Source: an uncultured Clostridia bacterium
GTDB taxonomy: Bacteria > Bacillota > Clostridia > Oscillospirales > Acutalibacteraceae
Direction: 5' to 3'
Assembly: GCA_905236975.1 (NCBI GenBank)
Contig: CAJOQU010000059.1
Span: 1-12,881 of the forward strand
Length of the DNA: 12,881 nt
The notes beneath the pieces were generated by a model. It was not told where the DNA came from. It saw nothing but the letters and a program-made list of their open reading frames with translations, and searched no databases. The number at the start of each line of letters is the position of its first letter. The first letter of the stretch is position 1. The translations under genes and the position numbers were made by a program. Positions 1-4,314 of this stretch are shown one piece after another.

Positions 1-465
1 ATACAGCACTTTGATGATCTCGACCGTCTGTTTTTCGGAGACCGACATTTCATAAACTTTTTTAGTGGGGTCAATGTTAAACCCATACTTCTCGCTGATT
101 TCGGCCACCTTAGCCTCGACCTTTTTGGCATCGTACCGGCCTTTCTCCTTTAGCCCCAACACTATATTCTCCGCCGCGGTGAAAACATCAACCAGTTTAA
201 AATGTTGGTGAATCATCCCGATGCGGTATTGAAACGCATCTTTCGGAGACCGTATTACGACCTCTTCACCACCAATCAGAATATGCCCTTCATCGGGGTA
301 ATAAATACCCGATATGATGTTCATCAAAGTGGTTTTGCCGCTTCCGTTTTCGCCCAGCAACGATAAAATCTCGCCGCTGCAAACCGAAAGATTGACATTT
401 TTATTTGCAACAATGCTTCCGAATGTTTTGGTAATATTTTTTAGTTCAATCGCCGCCGGAGCCAT
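1..465 (-). CDS. BMP-type nucleoside/sugar ABC transporter ATP-binding protein (partial, C-terminus beyond left edge)
   Basis: My translation from ATG 465 gives 155 residues with no stop before the window edge, so only the N-terminal ATPase half is present. Walker A is GENGSGKTT at about residues 38-46 and the Q-loop glutamine is in MIHQHF at about 87. The signature region at about 140-146 reads MSVSEKQ, so the usual LSGGQ glycine is serine. From memory, this variant is common in the first ATPase domain of clostridial BMP-type importers. Members of that family are about 500 residues long, with two fused ATPase domains (NupO/RbsA-like). The protein should power uptake of the ligand caught by the lipoprotein encoded at 605-1828. 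The start is supported by AAAGGTG about 8 bases upstream; an earlier ATG at 473 meets a stop at once. The permease genes are expected just left of the window. Confidence 0.9.
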   Translation of the reverse strand, partial: MAPAAIELKNITKTFGSIVANKNVNLSVCSGEILSLLGENGSGKTTLMNIISGIYYPDEGHILIGGEEVVIRSPKDAFQYRIGMIHQHFKLVDVFTAAENIVLGLKEKGRYDAKKVEAKVAEISEKYGFNIDPTKKVYEMSVSEKQTVEIIKVLY

Positions 466-491
466 TCTCACATCACCTTTTCAATCTGTTT

Positions 492-534
492 TCAGCTTTC
501 ACAAGAAAACCCGCACCTTTCTTGTCAAGGCTGA
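492..534 (-). repeat. Imperfect stem-loop upstream of the ATPase gene
   Basis: ACAAGAAA (501-508) and TTTCTTGT (518-525) form 8 base pairs around a 9-base loop. TCAGC (492-496) and GCTGA (530-534) add a lower stem of 5 pairs, separated by a short internal loop that still allows two A-U pairs. In minus-strand RNA it would lie just before the ATPase ribosome site. There is no U-run after it, so an mRNA-stability or translation role is more likely than termination. Confidence 0.5.
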
Positions 535-556
535 CTTTTTTTGAAAGTTATAACAG

Positions 557-587
557 CTTTAGGCGGAGCGATTTGCTCCGCCTAAAG
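557..587 (-). repeat. Perfect 13-bp stem-loop after the lipoprotein gene
   Basis: The arms CTTTAGGCGGAGC (557-569) and GCTCCGCCTAAAG (575-587) are exactly complementary around the 5-base loop 570-574. It lies 17 bases after the lipoprotein stop. The bases following it on the minus strand are CTGTTATAACTTTC, not a U-run, so complete termination is unlikely. Hairpins at this place in ABC operons often protect the upstream message, giving more binding protein than transporter; that role is inferred here. Confidence 0.65.
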
Positions 588-604
588 GGTTGAGTTACTT
601 TAAA

Positions 605-1828
605 TTATTCGCTGATACCGTCGATATACTTAATATCGAAGTAAGGAGCAGATCTCTTAGAGGATTCCCCAAACTCGCCGTTTTCAATGGCTTCGGTCTC
701 GGGCTTGAAGTCGCCTTCATCGACAACGTCAGCCAAATAGGTGGTAAGCTCTTTACCGTCTACGGTGAAGGTCTTGGTGTCAAACACCTTGATTTCACCG
801 GATTCCAGCTTGGCTTTCACTTCATCCAATTTCGCCTGTGTGCCTTCGGCGGCAACAGCGGTATTCAGCTCGGTCAGTTCCACATAGCCGTCCTTCATGG
901 TGCCGCAGAAATCGGTCGGGATCTCAGAACCGTCTTTCGCAGCGTCAATGATCATCTTGAAGTAAGGAGCCCAGTTGATCTTTGAGGAGATGATGGCGGT
1001 ATTCGGACCCATCGGGATCGTGCTGATATTGTAAGCTACATTCGGAACGCCTCTCTCTTCACAGGCTTTCGGAGCGCCTTCGGAGTCGGCATGCTGGCTG
1101 ATGAGAACGCAACCCGAATCGATGAGGTTCAAAGCAGCCTCTTTCTCTTTGGCAATGTCAAACCAGGAGTTGGTGTAAGTCACCTTCATGGTAGCGCTTT
1201 CGCAGATGGAACGTGCACCGAGGAAGAAGGAGGTCATACCCGAAACCACTTCGGCGTAGTTGAACGCGCCAATGTAACCGATGACAGCCTTGTCAGCGGT
1301 AATGTCGCCCTTTTCGATCATTTCATTCAGTTTCATACCGGCGGCAACACCCGCAAGGTAACGACCCTGATAGATCGCGGCAAAAGCGTTGTGGAAGTTA
1401 GAAAGATTTTCTGTTTGGGATTTGGTGCCGGTGGCATGGCAGAACTGCACCTTGGGGAATTCCTTGGCGGCTTGAATCATGTAGGACTCATGACCGAAGG
1501 AATCGGCAAAGATCACATTGCATCCCGCGTCAGCCAACTCGGCGGCAGCATTGTAGCAAGCGTCGGTTTCATCGATGCCGGTTTTGATCAAAACCTGATC
1601 GTTGGTGAGACCAAGCTCAGCCTGAACTGCTTTCAAAGCTTGGATGAAGTTGTTGTCATAGGTGGCATTTTCGTCGTGCAGACAGATAAGACCGATCTTC
1701 ACTTTGGCATACGCGTTCTCTTGCTTAGAACCCGTATCACCGGTGGAAGTGGTGCTGTTGCTGCCGTTACACGCCGCAAAGCTCAACAGCATGACAAGGG
1801 ACAGGATAGCGCAGATAAGTTTTTTCAT
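605..1828 (-). CDS. BMP-family ABC transporter substrate-binding lipoprotein (probable nucleoside binder)
   Basis: The 407-residue product begins with a Lys-Lys N-terminus, a hydrophobic stretch and the lipobox SFAAC, with the lipidated cysteine at residue 20. A Ser/Thr/Gly-rich linker follows to about residue 38. The body has typical BMP (Bmp/PnrA/Med) family blocks: VKIGLICLHDENATYDN near 43-59, the FADSFGHESYMIQAA block near 107-121, and IGYIGAFNYAEVVSGM in the second lobe. Characterised members (Treponema PnrA, Bacillus NupN) bind purine or other nucleosides. The start is set by AGGAGG at 1837-1842, 8 bases from the ATG. The gene lies 64 bases after xpt and before the matching ATPase, so it probably reads from the xpt riboswitch promoter. 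Purine nucleoside specificity is inferred from that context, not from binding-site residues. Confidence 0.92.
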   Translation of the reverse strand: MKKLICAILSLVMLLSFAACNGSNSTTSTGDTGSKQENAYAKVKIGLICLHDENATYDNNFIQALKAVQAELGLTNDQVLIKTGIDETDACYNAAAELADAGCNVIFADSFGHESYMIQAAKEFPKVQFCHATGTKSQTENLSNFHNAFAAIYQGRYLAGVAAGMKLNEMIEKGDITADKAVIGYIGAFNYAEVVSGMTSFFLGARSICESATMKVTYTNSWFDIAKEKEAALNLIDSGCVLISQHADSEGAPKACEERGVPNVAYNISTIPMGPNTAIISSKINWAPYFKMIIDAAKDGSEIPTDFCGTMKDGYVELTELNTAVAAEGTQAKLDEVKAKLESGEIKVFDTKTFTVDGKELTTYLADVVDEGDFKPETEAIENGEFGESSKRSAPYFDIKYIDGISE

Positions 1829-1849
1829 GTTTTTTTCCTCCTAAAATTT

Positions 1850-1866
1850 ATGTAAAATTTTTACAT
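1850..1866. repeat. Perfect 17-base palindrome upstream of the lipoprotein ribosome site
   Basis: ATGTAAAA (1850-1857) and TTTTACAT (1859-1866) are exactly complementary around one central base. The site begins 7 bases upstream of the AGGAGG (1837-1842) in the 64-base xpt-lipoprotein gap. It could be a regulator's operator or a small RNA hairpin. On the minus strand it also overlaps a weak -10-like TAAAAA placed 17 bases after TTGCCC. Confidence 0.5.
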
Positions 1867-1879
1867 ACAAAACAAAATT

Positions 1880-1890
1880 GGGGCAACCCC
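1880..1890 (-). terminator. Possible weak terminator just after xpt
   Basis: In minus-strand RNA, GGGG-TTG-CCCC forms a 4-bp hairpin two bases after the xpt stop, followed by AAUUUUGUUUU. The stem is very short, so at most partial termination is expected. It would lower but not stop read-through into the lipoprotein gene. Confidence 0.25.
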
Positions 1891-1892
1891 TG

Positions 1893-2468
1893 TTATTGTG
1901 TGCGGAAAACCACGCCGTTTTCATCCATCCGCTCCACAATGGCAAGCGATTCCACGCGCAGGCCTTGTCCGCGCAGTGCGTCGCCGCCCTGCTGGAACCC
2001 TTTTTCAATGGCGCAGGCCACGCCCACAACCGTGGCGTCGGACTGGGTGGCCAAGTTCATCAACCCTTCAATGGCCTTGCCGTTGGCAAGAAAATCATCC
2101 ACGATCAAGACCTTGTCGTCAGGCTGCAAAAACTGTTTTTCCACCATTACATGATAATCTACCCCATGGGTAAAGGAATGGATGACCGTTTGGTAAACAT
2201 CCCCCGAAATGTTGACGGTTTTACTCTTTTTGGCAAACAGCACCGGCACATGCATGGCCGCCCCGGCGCCAATGGCAATGGCGATGCCCGAAGCCTCCAC
2301 CGTGAGAATCTTGGTGACCCCCGCGCCTTCGAACAGGCGGGCGATCTCACGCCCCATTTCCATGATAAAATCCGCATCGATCTGGTGATTGAGAAAAGAC
2401 CCGACCTTCAACACACCGCCCGGCAAAACCTTGCCCTCACGCAGAATTTTTTCTTCTAAAGACTTCAT
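1893..2468 (-). CDS. xpt: Xanthine phosphoribosyltransferase
   Basis: The 191-residue product matches remembered Bacillus Xpt along its length: VLKVGSFLNHQID near 19-31, VTKILTVEASGIA near 51-63 and the PRPP-binding loop VLIVDDFLANGKA near 119-131. The enzyme joins xanthine to PRPP to make XMP and pyrophosphate in the cytoplasm, feeding purine salvage to GMP. Length is normal for the family. The ATG at 2468 has AAAGGGG about 10 bases upstream. It is the first gene after a guanine riboswitch with its own terminator, and the BMP transporter genes follow on the same strand. In Bacillus subtilis the comparable operon is xpt-pbuX, with a xanthine permease; here a BMP-type ABC system takes that place. 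Confidence 0.96.
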   Translation of the reverse strand: MKSLEEKILREGKVLPGGVLKVGSFLNHQIDADFIMEMGREIARLFEGAGVTKILTVEASGIAIAIGAGAAMHVPVLFAKKSKTVNISGDVYQTVIHSFTHGVDYHVMVEKQFLQPDDKVLIVDDFLANGKAIEGLMNLATQSDATVVGVACAIEKGFQQGGDALRGQGLRVESLAIVERMDENGVVFRTQ

Positions 2469-2492
2469 ACGGCCAAAGCCCCTTTTCGAAAC

Positions 2493-2519
2493 AAAAAAAC
2501 AGACTAAAACAGTCTGTTT
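2493..2519 (-). terminator. Riboswitch-controlled intrinsic terminator upstream of xpt
   Basis: AAACAGACT (minus strand, 2519-2511) pairs perfectly with AGTCTGTTT (2505-2497) around the 5-base loop 2510-2506. The last three U of the stem continue into four more (2496-2493). It lies between the guanine aptamer and the xpt ribosome site, the usual place for a transcription-OFF expression platform. Confidence 0.85.
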
Positions 2520-2526
2520 GCCAATA
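2517..2526 (-). promoter_or_regulatory. Candidate distal antiterminator strand of the xpt riboswitch
   Basis: On the minus strand this reads TATTGGCAAA. Its first seven bases copy the 3' strand of aptamer helix P1 (2563-2569). All ten can pair (one G-U) with TTTGCCAGTA at 2631-2622, the 5' side of P1. It overlaps the first three bases of the terminator stem. This suggests that without ligand the 5' P1 strand pairs here and blocks the terminator. The pairing is visible; the mechanism is inferred. Confidence 0.5.
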
Positions 2527-2535
2527 CATCAGCTG

Positions 2536-2556
2536 CCCCTGCCAAAGAAGGCGGGG
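2536..2556 (-). repeat. Linker hairpin between aptamer and terminator
   Basis: In minus-strand RNA, CCCCGCC (2556-2550) pairs with GGC and GGGG (2543-2541, 2539-2536) around a 6-base loop, leaving one bulged base. It fills the space between riboswitch aptamer and terminator and may help stack the alternative structures. Confidence 0.5.
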
Positions 2557-2562
2557 AAACAA

Positions 2563-2628
2563 GCCAATAGTCGCAACTTCCGGCGTGCGGTAGAAACATT
2601 TGGACCATAAAACCAAATCTATACTGGC
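2563..2628 (-). ncRNA. Guanine-sensing purine riboswitch aptamer
   Basis: The 66-base minus-strand element has the full three-way-junction layout. P1 is GCCAGTA (2628-2622) with TATTGGC (2569-2563). P2 is ATTTGG (2618-2613) with CCAAAT (2603-2598), and its loop contains ATGG. The conserved J2/3 GTTTCTACC is at 2597-2589. P3 is short, GCAC with GTTGC and one bulge, and its loop begins GCCGGAA. The conserved J3/1 GACTAT is at 2572-2567. The base that selects the ligand is C (position 2570 on this strand), as in guanine aptamers; adenine types have U there. Loop GG and CC could form the expected kissing contact. The bulged P3 is slightly unusual. It controls xpt and probably the transporter genes behind it. 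Confidence 0.93.
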
Positions 2629-2652
2629 AAATATGAAATTGTCGGTATCTTT

Positions 2653-2681
2653 ATCCTAACACATTTACCGACTAAAGTCAA
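2653..2681 (-). promoter_or_regulatory. Sigma-A-type promoter of the xpt operon
   Basis: The minus strand reads TTGACT (2681-2676), a 17-base spacer, then TAGGAT (2658-2653). Transcription should start near 2646, placing the riboswitch at the 5' end of the leader. A 7-bp inverted repeat (GTCGGTA / TACCGAC) flanks the -10. Confidence 0.8.
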
Positions 2682-2701
2682 CAAAAGCTGTCAAAAAATT
2701 T

Positions 2702-2714
2702 AAAGTTCGGTCAT
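2702..2714 (-). promoter_or_regulatory. Candidate PurBox (PurR site) upstream of the xpt promoter
   Basis: The minus strand reads ATGACCGAACTTT, matching 12 of 13 positions of the Bacillus PurBox consensus AWWWCCGAACWWT as I remember it. It lies about 55-68 bases upstream of the expected start. A second, properly spaced inverted box (16-17 bases apart in Bacillus) is not visible; the nearest relative, CCGAC near 2668-2672, is twice as far and weaker. Confidence 0.35.
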
Positions 2715-2762
2715 TTTAACAATTTGATATTTTGAAAAAAGATTTTCTTGTAAGGAGTGATA

Positions 2763-2811
2763 AACCGAAAAAGCGCTCTCAGCCCATAAAGAGCAAAGAA
2801 CGTTTTCGGTT
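2763..2811 (-). terminator. Probable terminator of the FAD dehydrogenase gene
   Basis: An outer 9-bp repeat, AACCGAAAA (2763-2771) with TTTTCGGTT (2803-2811), encloses an inner 5-bp stem, GCTCT (2775-2779) with AGAGC (2790-2794). In minus-strand RNA the inner stem is followed by GCUUUUUCGG, resembling an intrinsic terminator tail. It lies 8 bases after the stop codon at 2820. The inner stem is weak, so efficiency is uncertain. Confidence 0.45.
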
Positions 2812-2819
2812 GAATCCCA

Positions 2820-4202
2820 TCAAGCCCCGGTGATGCAATCCGCCACATAAATGCCCATGGCGCCGGACTGCGAAAGCCCGCGGCAAATGCCGCTGCCATC
2901 GCCGATGATATAAACGCCGTCGATCAGTTCAAACCGGTCATTCATAAACACGGGGCGAATGGAATAATACTTGCTTTCACAGCCGTACAGCAGCGTGTCG
3001 TCATTGGCGGTGCCGGGCGCTACGCGGTCAAGGGCGTAGATGGTCTCGATAATATTGGTTAAAATGCGATGCGGCAGTACCAGCGAAATATCGCCCGCCG
3101 TAGCGCGCAAAGTCGGAATCACGGTATTCTGCCCCAAACGGTGTTCGTTGGTGCGCCTGCCCCGCACCAGATCGCCGAACCGCTGTACCAGCACGCTGCC
3201 CTTGCCGATCATGTTGGCAAGGCGCGAAATGCTTTCGGCGTATTCGGTGGGTTGATTGAAGGGCTCGGTAAACCGGATGCTCGACAAAATGGCAAAGTTG
3301 CAGTTATCGGTCTTCTTATCGGGGTCGGCAAAGGAATGGCCGTTTGCGGTGATGATGCCGTGGTTGTTCTCGGCCGAGACCAAGCCCCCTTTATTAAAGC
3401 AAAACATGCGGCAGCGGTCTTCAAAGGTTTTGGTTTTATATAGAATTTTCGGCTCGTAAATTTGATCGGAAAATTCTTTCCAAATCATATCCTTCATTTC
3501 GACCCGCACGCCGATATCAATGTGGTTAGAGTGCATGCGTACCCCGAAATCACGACAAAAACCGGCCACAAAATTGGCGCCGCCGCGACCGGTTGCGATG
3601 ATGATTTTTTCAGCCTTTATGATCTCGCCGTTTTGGTAATGCAGGTGATAGCCGCCGTCGACCTTTTCGATCTTTTCACATTCATAAAAAGCCAACAGCT
3701 CCATGCCGGCGTCACCCAGCGCACGAATCAGGTTTTGCATGGTAAGGTAATTTTTATCGGTTCCCAAATGCTTGACGTTCATATCAAGCAGGCGCAGGTT
3801 GTTTTGCAGGCACTTCAGCTTCAATTCCTCGTTGGAGCGGTACATTTTGACCTCGCCCGAGGTGCAATATGTATTGAGGATTTTATCGACCTCATGGATA
3901 TACCGATTGGCTTTATCGTCGCCCAGTTCCTCGCCCAGTGTACCGCCGTACGCGGTGCCGAGGTTGAATTTTCCGTCCGAAAACGCGCCGGCACCGGCAA
4001 AACCGCTGGTGATACTGCAAGTTTTGCAGTGAACACAGGCACTTTCTTTTCCGGCGGGGCAATGGCGATTTTCCAGCGTATTGCCGCGCTCGGTGATAAT
4101 AACTTTTGCGTCGGGTTTGTTTTGCTTGATACGATAAGCCGCCATCAACCCGCCGATTCCGCCGCCGATGATGGCAACGTCATAGAAAGCATGCTGTGAC
4201 AT
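2820..4202 (-). CDS. Uncharacterised FAD-dependent dehydrogenase (COG2509-like) with four-cysteine cluster
   Basis: The 460-residue product starts with a Rossmann dinucleotide motif, VAIIGGGIGGLMAA near 9-22, followed by an acidic residue (E38) where FAD or NAD ribose is bound. Close behind is C48-x7-C56-x2-C59-x2-C62 and then GFAGAGAFSDGKFNLG near 67-82, a block I associate with the COG2509 FAD-dehydrogenase family. IIIATGRGG near 200 and a C-terminal GVYIIGDGSG motif complete the flavin fold. No signal peptide or membrane span is seen, so it is probably cytoplasmic. The substrate is unknown. The cysteines could bind an iron-sulfur cluster or zinc, which I infer only from spacing. The ATG at 4202 has AAGGGA about 10 bases upstream. 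It is a single-gene unit with its own promoter (4285-4313). Confidence 0.88.
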   Translation of the reverse strand: MSQHAFYDVAIIGGGIGGLMAAYRIKQNKPDAKVIITERGNTLENRHCPAGKESACVHCKTCSITSGFAGAGAFSDGKFNLGTAYGGTLGEELGDDKANRYIHEVDKILNTYCTSGEVKMYRSNEELKLKCLQNNLRLLDMNVKHLGTDKNYLTMQNLIRALGDAGMELLAFYECEKIEKVDGGYHLHYQNGEIIKAEKIIIATGRGGANFVAGFCRDFGVRMHSNHIDIGVRVEMKDMIWKEFSDQIYEPKILYKTKTFEDRCRMFCFNKGGLVSAENNHGIITANGHSFADPDKKTDNCNFAILSSIRFTEPFNQPTEYAESISRLANMIGKGSVLVQRFGDLVRGRRTNEHRLGQNTVIPTLRATAGDISLVLPHRILTNIIETIYALDRVAPGTANDDTLLYGCESKYYSIRPVFMNDRFELIDGVYIIGDGSGICRGLSQSGAMGIYVADCITGA

Positions 4203-4239
4203 AATTGGTCATTCCCTTACAAAAAATTCACAAGAAATC

Positions 4240-4271
4240 AGGCTGCGCCGCCCCTTCGGACAACACAGCCT
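4240..4271 (-). terminator. 14-bp hairpin: terminator of the Gld-like operon and leader hairpin of the FAD gene
   Basis: In minus-strand RNA, AGGCUGUGUUGUCC pairs with GGGGCGGCGCAGCCU in a continuous 14-bp stem closed by the tetraloop GAAG. Four of the pairs are G-U, so the fold works only in this strand's RNA. The tail GAUUUCUUG is moderately U-rich. It lies 43 bases after the DUF4340 stop and about 6 bases after the expected start of the FAD gene transcript, so it can serve both transcripts. Confidence 0.6.
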
Positions 4272-4284
4272 CTACTGCTTTCTT

Positions 4285-4313
4285 ATTTTAAATGATATTT
4301 CGATTTTTGTCAA
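4285..4313 (-). promoter_or_regulatory. Sigma-A-type promoter of the FAD dehydrogenase gene
   Basis: The minus strand reads TTGACA (4313-4308), a 17-base spacer, then TAAAAT (4290-4285), close to consensus. The -35 begins two bases after the DUF4340 stop codon. Transcription should start near 4278, giving a leader of about 75 bases that opens with the hairpin at 4240-4271. Confidence 0.8.
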
Positions 4314-4314
4314 G

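Larger units (their letters stand above)
466..604 (-). other. Intercistronic region between lipoprotein and ATPase genes
   Basis: These 139 bases hold no gene. They carry two separate inverted repeats (557-587 and 492-534) and the ribosome site of the ATPase. I saw no convincing promoter. One TTGACA on the minus strand (near 522-527) lies inside the second hairpin and has no matching -10 at 16-18 bases. Confidence 0.6.

Noticed and set aside
557..587. Full intrinsic terminator after the lipoprotein gene
   Set aside because: The stem is strong, but no U-run follows on either strand, and the ATPase gene behind it needs to be transcribed.
590..985. 131-codon open frame on the plus strand
   Set aside because: It is antisense to the lipoprotein gene's 3' end, starts inside the hairpin tail and lacks a ribosome site.
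1091..1855. 254-codon open frame on the plus strand
   Set aside because: It lies opposite the BMP lipoprotein gene, has no ribosome site and gives no recognisable protein; it mirrors the codon pattern of the real gene.
1850..1886. Separate promoter for the lipoprotein gene (TTGCCC, 17 bases, TAAAAA)
   Set aside because: Both hexamers match consensus poorly and the region is A+T-rich, so this may be chance. Kept only as a note with the palindrome.
2563..2628. Adenine-type reading of the purine riboswitch
   Set aside because: The ligand-selecting base in GACTAT is C, not the U found in adenine aptamers.
3462..4199. 245-codon open frame on the plus strand
   Set aside because: It is antisense to the FAD dehydrogenase, whose full-length family match decides the strand.
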